Positions 11,201 to 16,556 of a DNA stretch of 25,684 nt are shown here, one piece after another. The DNA comes from a virus: IMG/VR virus record IMGVR_UViG_3300007734_000515, positions 1-25,684 of that record, one strand, 5' to 3'. A model generated the notes under the pieces. It did no database searches. It was not told the DNA's origin and saw only the letters and a program-made list of their open reading frames with translations. The translations under genes were made by a program, and so were the position numbers. The stretch's first letter is position 1. The number at the start of each line of letters is the position of its first letter.

Positions 11201-11327
11201 TACCGATGCGACTATCAACAAGTCCATGAAGGCAAGGGAACAATTATCGGGCGAGTTGTACCACGGCACTAAGATATCCAAGAGCATCCGCGATGAGGTT
11301 GAGCAAAGCCTTGCGGAGATGGAGTAA
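5289..11327 (+). CDS. Giant polyvalent virion protein with metalloprotease-like domain and PLxRFG/LPD38-like C-terminal region (2012 aa)
   Basis: The N-terminal 40 residues (LPKLGPVNFRDDLSPQEFDA) resemble the short leader of other giant phage virion proteins. Residues about 110-320 are Gly/Ala-rich and partly hydrophobic. Two 61-residue repeats lie at 373-494. A Pro/Ala plus VEPK/AEPK linker spans about 590-655. A zinc-protease motif HEATH lies at 968-972 (H968, E969, H972), preceded by FDPKTNTIYY and followed by E1012/E1016 in NLQEFVAE, as in gluzincin-type sites. A second EPKAEPKAE linker is at 1054-1062. The C-terminal third has TVFKRFGF (F1702-F1707), a hydrophobic helix with a run of Asp near 1740-1780, and a long helical tail. 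Large polyvalent phage proteins of this layout are thought to be packaged and injected. Assignment to LPD38/PLxRFG is from memory of motifs, not a search. Confidence 0.7.
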   Translation: MLITLPKLGPVNFRDDLSPQEFDAQLQRLSQKYDFKIPKREMGLMEIAKQGAMRSLGETGIGITDTLPAMAASALGFNDYAKKQMVEAQEARAALQEKYPTRVASYKDISSPRETLEYGFETLGELLPSVGTALIPGVGLEAAGARLGASSAAKVAAERGLGEVAAKALVEKGAQSAGRIGQVGGLYLGSAAQNVPEVFEGIYRETGRLEPTIAALAGGISSVLDTALPAHILGNLGGYGKLKAIEAIARNTGAAPSVWKTIGKEAAKSALTEGLTETAQEGIAAYAEQVAGSTKGLFSPENMARYKESFVKGAIGGGAFGVPGGAAQGFAQKGEFNRQQAEQAAAQQAAAQPTPPPITEAAPAIPAPPPSTYLNDADKANPTSAAALAQMRKMVTDNPDISAQELVQAISEKHNIVPDIRFAQEAKLLGPETYLKGSEKNNPIVSSAITQMQGMLKDNPALTDVELVEAFKAASGHTVDVRYAKEAKLLGPIPETGVSNVAEPRSEPSGASVAVVDAARTGAPGSVATPKRDGVVPVEPNAGVADVGEAPKPAALKKKKETPSVPTPVETVQAETQKQTTTPAAATVVTEPKVEPAPAPVIKKPEPAPVPAPAPAPAPAVAKVEPKVEPKAEPKVEKPKAESKVEPKAEEPKYGASSKDLLAQKFEDDLNVVHEKLGKKGKLTEQENAAKSYFGKVVPELAIRSIANDLVHQNTPYRNAKMKAFEKSAEGPEPTFHTPEEAAFFKGQGGGKTKMAESWVRENLSPTSVKHLDDHIKLYEKEKAGSAAFSKKINKQQEIKAASEEQFKDENRAEGKTGEGTDVNENRAKKDAMMDIKLDLGNVQGKRAIKNQKKAAKKLMETRMGSEFLEMDEIADTDEVLLASPEVANMHDLPHPVVDAALRRGDLVGALQLLDESESSDYVSRVASTLAKYMGDTKIEYGAKESKFDPKTNTIYYRENPTEYEILHEATHAAVSHFLANPSHPVTKQLQALFDEIKGSIDGAYGAQNLQEFVAEVWSNKLFRQQLKEMPSATPKLSMWDKILNVFRRIFGFEPKAEPKAESVLDKTDALIDQIVGPAPEFRDGDTLYAQAINDPNIARRILQQVGTTGTVFTPERVTDWLASAETVGVKGRTTMYKFLNLSAFGQVSSRLLGREAIDFADKVNEMSGYYETLMNKLHPLHKRLEAYADPSNNRYKAWATLVHESSRFDVDPRKNVSEYATNPEKLTKYREFKAEYDRLQPNEKALYDDLFKAYDAMYLELKDSIRNNLMDAFPTDQGKALSAYNKIMDEITSKKIGHYVPLYRDGAFFLTYLPKGSAEHTTEMFNTQAEREAKRFQLEKDDAVEPNSFEEKALFDTLKARNIPAGTMAANIIKIMKDNGVDDVGIDKFIQLIVSAMPETSLMKSFQTRKGTPGYINDPALAFSNVSSSTARQLSRMRYSETLQGLVDKMSEKGRQMRGGDSTVAAEYVREFEARREYAMSPNVSTWARYASTGSFYFNLAFNVSSAFVNTLQTPMVVLPHLAGVHGWGNSRRALQKALNLYTSSGLKRKVTDINGKESEERAMLSIENLVNAGKNPEYKALIERLSALGFLQNSTARDALEASQRAPSESGGKRPLGERAAAASGFMMHHTERMNREITAVAAFDLEMERLKGKGITGDAAQKQAIEKAVRVTELTHGAGSAVSGPSIGHNDFGKVLTVFKRFGFTMYYNLFDNIRRAFPVTKDMSPTQVEEMQAARRQLAGIYGMAGLFAGVKGLPLFWVVQMAYDAFQDDDDDNFDTMMRKYLHEMVYKGPVNYLTNLGIADRVGWTDLIYRENKGGKADASALTSMLTNIAGAPYATADSIYRGSQLIGEGQFERGVEAMLPVALRNVLKGGRYAVEGVNTLRGDPVMGDINGYNAAMQVLGFAPADLLNQMEMNQYAKQLDDATVGKSKRLLKQYYIADKMGDTDRADAIREKLFALSDKHNLGVTDATINKSMKAREQLSGELYHGTKISKSIRDEVEQSLAEME
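6405..6770 (+). repeat. Tandem duplication of a 61-residue module inside the giant virion protein
   Basis: Two adjacent modules (6405-6587 and 6588-6770, residues 373-433 and 434-494) align without gaps, with 26 of 61 residues identical by eye. Both start with YL, share the patterns NP...A/S-x-QM, DNP and ELV, and end in A-x-EAKLLGP. The duplication is old, since the nucleotide sequence has diverged. It may be a short helical binding module. Confidence 0.75.
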
Positions 11328-11354
11328 AGAAAAACCCCGAGGGTTACTCGGGGT
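11326..11354 (-). terminator. Rho-independent terminator for the minus-strand replication operon
   Basis: The arms ACCCCGAG (11334-11341) and CTCGGGGT (11347-11354) form a perfect 8-bp GC-rich stem around a 5-base loop. Read on the minus strand, the hairpin is followed by TTTTCTTT (11333-11326). On the plus strand it is followed by AAAAGGAGG, which is no U-tract. So the site should stop leftward transcription exactly at the end of the giant virion gene, limiting antisense RNA to it. It may still act weakly on rightward transcripts. Confidence 0.8.
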
Positions 11355-11390
11355 AAAAGGAGGAGAGAGCAACTAAAGCCAAGGAGATTA

Positions 11391-11411
11391 GTGCTAGGCG
11401 AACTCTAGCAC
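11391..11411 (+). terminator. Second hairpin in the convergent junction, possible weak plus-strand terminator
   Basis: GTGCTAG and CTAGCAC form a 7-bp stem with a 7-base loop. It is followed on the plus strand by GAAATCAATTTAT, which has only a broken T-run. It lies between the last plus-strand gene and the stop of the first minus-strand gene. A terminator or transcript-stabilising hairpin for the virion mRNA is plausible but weakly supported. Confidence 0.35.
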
Positions 11412-11415
11412 GAAA

Positions 11416-11619
11416 TCAATTTATCCGCCAGAACCTTACGCCTTGAGTTGCCCCCTCCAAACAAAAACGGGATTTGACTTTCATACCCCGCAGGTTAGCA
11501 GCACGTTCTACCGCTTCCATTAACGTATCAGGTGTTAACGTCGGTATGTAGAACGAACTGCCAACCACAAACTTATGCCACTCTATTATGACTGGTACAC
11601 CGCTATTCAGTATCGTCAT
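11416..11619 (-). CDS. Small conserved phage protein of unknown function (67 aa)
   Basis: It follows the PrimPol-helicase gene with a 17-nt overlap and is the last gene before the terminator. The sequence has a strand-rich start (VPVIIEWHKF), a GSSFYIPTL motif, a helix (LMEAVERAANLRGMK) and an ending ATQGVRFWRI. I recall similar small phage proteins with a G-x-SFF-(I/Y)-P motif and a terminal GVRxWR, but know no function for them. No Shine-Dalgarno is obvious before the ATG at 11619, so it probably depends on coupling to the upstream gene. Codon use and direction match its neighbours. Confidence 0.65.
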   Translation of the reverse strand: MTILNSGVPVIIEWHKFVVGSSFYIPTLTPDTLMEAVERAANLRGMKVKSRFCLEGATQGVRFWRIN

Positions 11620-14482
11620 ATGACGGAGAAGGCAAAGAATTGTCTTCAGGATTCAAGACCGTTGCTTTTGCGCAATCAACCACTAAGGCGCTCACCGCTG
11701 GCGTGGACATGTCTGACCCGCGAGACATGGCTTTCTTGATGATGCCCATCCCAGCCCCGAGGCTGTTCAAATCATCCACCAACGCCTTATAGGAAACTTG
11801 GTTCTCACTGCACCACTCACGCAGTATCTTGACGGAGATGAACAACTGCTTCGTATCGGGCTCAAAGCGACTGATGAGTTCCCCACGGGGTTCTCGCACG
11901 GGTGCTTCGGTAAGACCGGAACGCTTGTCCACAGTGCTGTTGATGATGAGCATGTTGTTGTTGTACCTGTTAAGGAACAATCCAAGGTGTGCAAGAGGGC
12001 CAGTGACGCCGGGCCGCACTTCAACGCGCATCCTGCCAATTGTTTCCACAGCCCACTGGTAGATTGCTCCTACGTCAATGTTGTGCAGACCCAGCTTCTT
12101 GGTGATGATGCCAGCCGTGAGGGCGCATGCCACCGTAGCTGACCAAAACCGCTCCCGTTGGGTGATGCCCGCTGCCTTGTCAAACTTGCGCTGAATCTTG
12201 GCAATCATCTCCTTGACTTCAGGCAGATTGGCAATCACGTAGCGGATGAACATCTCTCCGGCAATGCCGTAGTTCTCATACATACCATTGAACGCCGAGT
12301 CAGATTCGGTCTTGCTCATGTCGTCGTTCTTGGAGACATTGAATTCCAGTATGCGCATCAGTTCGCCTTCAGGAAAATCCTTGAGGTTGAACAACTGGTC
12401 GTACAGGCTCTTGTTCCCCGAGGTAATGGCAATCAATGACCAGCGCAGGATGTTCAGCCGTTCTGCATTGACTTGGCTCTGCATGCGGTTGCGTCCCCGC
12501 CCATGCGTTAACCCGTATGCGGTCATGCTGACTTCGGAGTCGGGCATGTTGGTCAACTCATCTATCGTTGCGGGAATGTTGCCAAGCACCGAGATACGGT
12601 GCATACGTGCCAAGTACTTATCGTCTTGGTTCAACAGGGTCTCAACAGGGTGACCCCAAATACTGTTCACCATGTGTTGGATGGTCGTCTTACCTACGCC
12701 TGACCCGTTGTTCGTCAGATGGATGATTGCCCCGTTCAGCTTGGTGAATTTGAACAACGCCGAGCCAAACCCTGCGAACAGTGTGAACGCCCGCACTTCG
12801 TTGCCCTTACGTGCGTAGTTGTCTGCCACCTTTGCCCACTCATGGATAGTACCCTTCTTGGTGTACATGGTCGCAAGGTGTGCCGTAGCGGAAGATGAGG
12901 GGCTGTAGTTGACACCGCTACTTGTAATTTCCCGATTACCAATGACGAATTTCGTATCGTCTTCGCACCAGCCAAATTGCTGCCGTGCCTTCTCGGCTTC
13001 AGCAGTTTGTTGTAGTTCGTTTACCCAGCGTGTTACATATGACATAAGCGCATCCAATTTCTTGTTAAGTGCAGTGACCCCCTGATAGGCAATTACTTCG
13101 CGGAATTTCTCCTTGGAGAGAACGCTTGATAGGGGGCACGAAAATTCCCGAATCCCGTCCTTGGGCATATGCAAGCGCATCCATAGGGACTCACCAGCAT
13201 CGGGGTCTGTTAGCCGTTTGACCACATAGAAGTCGTACTCATAAATTAACTGGTCACGTTCATCATCGTCCTCCTCGTCTTCCTGCTTCTTCGTGGTCTT
13301 CTTCTTGGTGTTAGGGTTGCCCCGCTTATATACCCCGCCATTCCTGCCACGAAAATATGGGAATGGGTACTCAGGGATTTCAACCGTGATTTCTTCTTCC
13401 AACGTAGCGTTACGCATCACAACGATGTTGTCTTCAGCCTTCGCTTCTGCAATCTGTGCGCCTATCTGAATAGGGGAAGTGATATTGCCTTTGTGCGGGC
13501 ATTCCTTGCAGCCTTCAGGGTTCAGGTTCTCAAACGTGCTGCACTTGTACGGCTTGCCAAGTAGAACGTCTGCCTTGACCTTGGTTACCTGTGGGTCGTA
13601 CTCGTCATGGGCATGGGATATCTTGTGTATGGCAAGTTCCCCGTCCTCGCAGTTGACCGCAATCGACAGCCCCGCTCTCCACAAAGGCTCATCAATCTCT
13701 TGCTGGTTCTTGTAGATATGGACAAGTTGTGCACAGCTTTTACCCTGTGCCGCCTTACGCATGATGGTTCCAAACTTGGAGATGCTGTTACCCATCAAAG
13801 CGCGAGTCGTTGCATCCATTGGGCGGCGATGCGCTGGTGTAGCAAATAGCTGTGTTGGGTCTTCATCCACCTGTCCAGCTCCGATGATTTCCTTGAACCT
13901 ATCGAATGTTGTAGGTTGTGATTCAAGTACCACCGTGACCTTGTTGGGAGGTGTGTCCTTATAGTTAAGTGTGTACGGCACTCGGAGTATTCGGGCTCCA
14001 TCAGCCGTTACTGCTGAGTCAGCGTGTAACTTGTGCTGGGCACAAAACTTCTTGAACGCTTCAGCCGTAGGCTTCCAATCGTTGTAACCTATTGCTTCTG
14101 TCAGTGTCCAGTAGACATGTACACCGCGCCCCGAATTAACGATGGTCGGTTTTGGAAGTCCGGTAGCGTCAACGAACGCTCGTAAGGCAGTGAGAGCAGT
14201 GGTCTGCGTGTCGTATGGTTTTGCATCTCCGCAATCAAGGTCAAGCCAAAAAGACTTGAACCACTTTGCGTTTTGCATGGTGCGTCCATCAACAGGGTTT
14301 GCATACTTGGCACATCCAAAATATGCGTCATACCCTTGGGACATCAACCCATCAACTACACCATCTATCTCCTCGGCTGTCTCTACGAATGTTTGTCTTG
14401 GCACACCTTTCTTCAGCCCCACCACGCAGTACATCCCTTCGGACGCAAGCACGGCAGAGAAAAAGGAAGTCCGTGAGGTCAT
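11603..14482 (-). CDS. Primase-polymerase (AEP/PrimPol) fused to DUF927-like superfamily 3/AAA+ helicase (959 aa)
   Basis: This is the likely replicative primase-helicase. The N-terminal archaeo-eukaryotic-type primase domain shows FWLDLD (D81, D83, metal ligands), SGRGVH (117-122) and the basic ADGARILRVPYTLNYKD segment at 160-176. Residues 314-330 hold C314, C325, C328 and H330, a probable zinc or Fe-S site. A highly acidic/basic linker (about 390-411) leads into a helicase domain with Walker A GSGVGKTT (593-600), Walker B ATIDEL (D641, E642), and an AITSGN sensor-like motif near 685. Its length fits PrimPol-helicase fusions of phages and plasmids. The start at 14482 has a weak GAGAG upstream. 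It lies downstream of the SSB-like gene and a Cro/CI-type HTH gene in the promoter-led unit. Confidence 0.88.
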   Translation of the reverse strand: MTSRTSFFSAVLASEGMYCVVGLKKGVPRQTFVETAEEIDGVVDGLMSQGYDAYFGCAKYANPVDGRTMQNAKWFKSFWLDLDCGDAKPYDTQTTALTALRAFVDATGLPKPTIVNSGRGVHVYWTLTEAIGYNDWKPTAEAFKKFCAQHKLHADSAVTADGARILRVPYTLNYKDTPPNKVTVVLESQPTTFDRFKEIIGAGQVDEDPTQLFATPAHRRPMDATTRALMGNSISKFGTIMRKAAQGKSCAQLVHIYKNQQEIDEPLWRAGLSIAVNCEDGELAIHKISHAHDEYDPQVTKVKADVLLGKPYKCSTFENLNPEGCKECPHKGNITSPIQIGAQIAEAKAEDNIVVMRNATLEEEITVEIPEYPFPYFRGRNGGVYKRGNPNTKKKTTKKQEDEEDDDERDQLIYEYDFYVVKRLTDPDAGESLWMRLHMPKDGIREFSCPLSSVLSKEKFREVIAYQGVTALNKKLDALMSYVTRWVNELQQTAEAEKARQQFGWCEDDTKFVIGNREITSSGVNYSPSSSATAHLATMYTKKGTIHEWAKVADNYARKGNEVRAFTLFAGFGSALFKFTKLNGAIIHLTNNGSGVGKTTIQHMVNSIWGHPVETLLNQDDKYLARMHRISVLGNIPATIDELTNMPDSEVSMTAYGLTHGRGRNRMQSQVNAERLNILRWSLIAITSGNKSLYDQLFNLKDFPEGELMRILEFNVSKNDDMSKTESDSAFNGMYENYGIAGEMFIRYVIANLPEVKEMIAKIQRKFDKAAGITQRERFWSATVACALTAGIITKKLGLHNIDVGAIYQWAVETIGRMRVEVRPGVTGPLAHLGLFLNRYNNNMLIINSTVDKRSGLTEAPVREPRGELISRFEPDTKQLFISVKILREWCSENQVSYKALVDDLNSLGAGMGIIKKAMSRGSDMSTPAVSALVVDCAKATVLNPEDNSLPSPSYDDTE

Positions 14483-14530
14483 TGTTCGCTCTCAAAATTT
14501 CAGAACCCCCGCTGGCGACGGAAGACTGAG

Positions 14531-14779
14531 TTACAACGGTTGTCGTGCTTTTAGTTTTTTGATGACATCATGCAAGGTCTCGCGCATCGTGGGGTGAGGT
14601 AATGACTTACCTAAGAACCACAGATACACGGCCTGACGGGACACATCTAAAAAGTCAGCAACATCTTGGACGGGGATATCTCGCGTAATACATATGCGTC
14701 CAAGCTGCACACCAAGATGGGACTGGTCTGCCTTCCTGTTGGCTTCAATAAACTTACGTGAATAGCCTCTGTTGTTCAT
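14531..14779 (-). CDS. Small helix-turn-helix DNA-binding protein, Cro/CI (XRE) type (82 aa)
   Basis: It carries a compact HTH: LGRICITRDIPVQDVADFLD followed by the recognition helix VSRQAVYLWFLGKSLPHP. The GKSLPHP end is the usual closing helix of XRE-type domains. There is no dimerisation domain beyond the HTH, so it is Cro-sized. It sits between the SSB-like and PrimPol-helicase genes with 75-nt and 48-nt gaps, the only loose spacing in this operon. No Shine-Dalgarno is evident before the ATG at 14779. It may set timing of the replication operon, or act as a replication accessory protein; which of these cannot be told from sequence. Confidence 0.75.
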   Translation of the reverse strand: MNNRGYSRKFIEANRKADQSHLGVQLGRICITRDIPVQDVADFLDVSRQAVYLWFLGKSLPHPTMRETLHDVIKKLKARQPL

Positions 14780-14854
14780 AGTGTTAGGTGGGGGTACTCG
14801 CTGCGTCCGGCATCTACAGAAATCTGCGCGGCATCCGCTTTCCCCCCGAAAGAG

Positions 14855-15760
14855 TTACTCCAGCCAATCGTCCAAGACTTCGGCTACGTCCGTTGGGGTA
14901 GCTTTCTTGGCGCGTTTGGTGGGCTCCGCTACCACCTCTTCTTCGGGCTCCACAGCGGGTTTGGCTTTGGCCTTGGGGGCAGGGGCTTCCTCAGCGGGAG
15001 CGGGAGCGGCAATAGCGGCCTTCGGCTTAGCCCCGTCCATAGCAGAAGATGTTGAGGCAATCGCAACCTTCGCTTCGGCGGATTGACCCTTCTCTTGTGC
15101 GTTCTCCAGTTCTTCAGGCTCCAGCGGGCGCACTGCCTTAAAGGTCAGCTTGGGCGTAGCACTGGCAGTATCGAACCGCATCTCGGTAACCACTGCGGTG
15201 ATAGGAATACCATGACCGCCCAAGAATTTAGCGTATGCCTGTAGGGGCATCTTGCCATTTTCAGCGTTGCCAAAGATAGACTGTCCGGGCAGTTGCAGTT
15301 GATACACATCACCCTGCATATCGTTTTCCAGTGTCACTGCCAAGCGTTGGCTGTAACGGCAAGCACGGCTTGTGCCCTGTCCTGAACCAGCGATGTTTTG
15401 CGGGCAGGAGGCGCACTTACTGGCTTGGGGTTCATCTGACTTTGCGTCGGGGGAGATGCCATCGTTTGACCAGCATGTGGGGGCAATGTTCTTGCCTTCT
15501 TCATAGGTGCCTTCATAGTAGGTACGTGATACGTTCTCATTAGCCGCCACAACCACAATGTTCATGGAGCGGTCTTCGTTTTGGGCAATCTCTTTACCAT
15601 CGACAAGCATGCGGAACACGCCACCACGGATAGAGATGCGTTTACTAGCACCGCCGCTAGAGCCGCCCATCAGGGACTTGGTAGTCGCATCCAGTTGCAG
15701 GTTGCGCAGGTGTGCGGGCAGTGTGTTGCCGCCCTTAGAAAACAATGTCAACTCACTCAT
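14855..15760 (-). CDS. Putative phage single-stranded DNA-binding protein with Cys4 site and acidic C-terminal tail (301 aa)
   Basis: The first 210 residues look like one globular beta-rich domain with four spaced cysteines, C96, C116, C119 and C134, suited to a structural zinc site as in T4 gp32. Residues about 215-285 are an Ala/Pro/Lys/Glu-rich flexible linker. The protein ends in EVLDDWLE, the short acidic-hydrophobic tail typical of SSBs that recruit replication partners. A strong AAGGAG lies six bases before the ATG at 15760. Position between two HTH genes and upstream of PrimPol-helicase fits a replisome role. The SSB call rests on architecture and context, not on recognised family signature; another DNA-binding accessory protein is possible. 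Confidence 0.6.
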   Translation of the reverse strand: MSELTLFSKGGNTLPAHLRNLQLDATTKSLMGGSSGGASKRISIRGGVFRMLVDGKEIAQNEDRSMNIVVVAANENVSRTYYEGTYEEGKNIAPTCWSNDGISPDAKSDEPQASKCASCPQNIAGSGQGTSRACRYSQRLAVTLENDMQGDVYQLQLPGQSIFGNAENGKMPLQAYAKFLGGHGIPITAVVTEMRFDTASATPKLTFKAVRPLEPEELENAQEKGQSAEAKVAIASTSSAMDGAKPKAAIAAPAPAEEAPAPKAKAKPAVEPEEEVVAEPTKRAKKATPTDVAEVLDDWLE

Positions 15761-15911
15761 TTACTTCTCCTTTGATAAACAGATACATGGCTTCAACAAT
15801 CTCAAAAAAGTCTTTATTAGGACTTGGATTCATAGGACTATTGAAATACGATAGTGCCAATTGAACGGCATGAATCCGTACGTGTTGTTCAGCGGTGAGG
15901 TTGCCACTCAT
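15753..15911 (-). CDS. Tiny phage protein of unknown function (52 aa)
   Basis: This short gene begins at ATG 15911, overlapping the upstream HTH stop by 4 nt (ATGA), and ends inside the SSB-like gene start. It has a good AGGAG seven bases upstream. The product begins MSGNLTAEQHVRIHAVQLAL and ends in MYLFIKGEVNE, mostly helical. I recall similar small proteins with an LTAEEHVR start and a FIKGE ending next to phage replication genes, without a known role. The tight overlaps on both sides are the main proof that it is real. Confidence 0.7.
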   Translation of the reverse strand: MSGNLTAEQHVRIHAVQLALSYFNSPMNPSPNKDFFEIVEAMYLFIKGEVNE

Positions 15912-16102
15912 TTAACTTCTCCTGTAGGTTGAGGTTGGGGGTTGGTATTGGTGATTTTTTCAATGTCCGCACGTTTGATGCGCACCTTGTTACCCACTTT
16001 GAAATGGGGAATCTTTCCTTCACGTATCAACGTGTAGACCGTTTGCCGAGAGACCCGCAATAGTTTTGCGACTTCCTCTGCTGTGTATGCTTCAACTTGC
16101 AT
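15908..16102 (-). CDS. Excisionase-like helix-turn-helix protein, HTH_17/MerR-type (64 aa)
   Basis: The sequence is a textbook excisionase-type winged HTH: YTAEEVAKLLRVSRQTVYTL is the helix-turn-helix, REGKIPHFKVGNKVRIKR the wing, and ADIEKI the closing helix. It ends in a short Pro/Gln tail. The ATG at 16102 has AAGGAG eight bases upstream and overlaps the previous stop by 11 nt. Such proteins bind DNA as recombination directionality factors or as regulators and origin-binding proteins. No integrase is visible here, so a regulatory or replication role is more likely than excision. Confidence 0.85.
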   Translation of the reverse strand: MQVEAYTAEEVAKLLRVSRQTVYTLIREGKIPHFKVGNKVRIKRADIEKITNTNPQPQPTGEVK

Positions 16103-16499
16103 TCTTGCTTCTCCTTATGGTGACTGAGTACTTGCTATCAATGTTCATGCCGCGAGGCATGAGGTCGGGGTTTTCCTCCAGTAGCTGTTTCATTCCGGTC
16201 TGACTAACACGCTGCTCCAAGAGTTCAGGCATGTCGTGTTCCTTAATGAATTTGTACATGGATTGCCAATCACTCGTCCAGTAGCGGGTCTTAACCGAAC
16301 GGTAGACCAAGCCATGTTGAGTTTTCAGACTGTCAGTGTCGAGGGTCTTGCAGAGGTCAAGCAGCTTGGTCTCCACAAGTTCCATCTGTGCTTTGATAGC
16401 ACCGTCTTGCTCTTCGTATTCGCGTAGGATTACGCTACGCTTGTCGCGCATCTTGATGTAAGCGGCGACTAATCTATCAACTGAAATATCTTGAACCAT
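16092..16499 (-). CDS. Conserved phage protein of unknown function with N-terminal coiled coil (135 aa)
   Basis: This is the first gene after the promoter at 16527-16554. The start chosen is ATG 16499, which has AAGGAG five bases upstream; an in-frame GTG at 16505 overlaps that Shine-Dalgarno and is less likely. Residues about 8-55 are charged and helical, probably coiled coil. The second half has recognisable phage motifs: YRSVKTRYWTSDWQSMYKF, then FIKEHDMPELLEQRV, NPDLMPRG and a SKYSVTIRR ending. I have seen this type beside phage SSB and polymerase genes, but know no function. A nuclease-inhibitor-like role (Gam-type coiled coil) is a weak alternative. Confidence 0.7.
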   Translation of the reverse strand: MVQDISVDRLVAAYIKMRDKRSVILREYEEQDGAIKAQMELVETKLLDLCKTLDTDSLKTQHGLVYRSVKTRYWTSDWQSMYKFIKEHDMPELLEQRVSQTGMKQLLEENPDLMPRGMNIDSKYSVTIRRSKNAS

Positions 16500-16526
16500 T
16501 TGCACTCCTTAAAAAGAGGAACCCGT

Positions 16527-16554
16527 ATAGTAGCACTAAATTTAACAATGTCAA
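16527..16554 (-). promoter_or_regulatory. Sigma70-type promoter with extended -10
   Basis: On the minus strand a perfect -35 TTGACA (16554-16549) is followed after 16 bases by TACTAT (16532-16527), preceded by TG-C as an extended -10. Transcription should begin near 16520, about 20 bases before the ATG at 16499. It fills the short gap between the helicase stop (16557) and the next gene, so it should drive the SSB/primase unit with host RNA polymerase. Confidence 0.75.
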
Positions 16555-16556
16555 GA

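Noticed and set aside
14780-14854. Small gene or terminator in the gap after the SSB-like gene
   Set aside because: Only weak 4-bp stems and a 6-codon frame are present; no U-tract follows.
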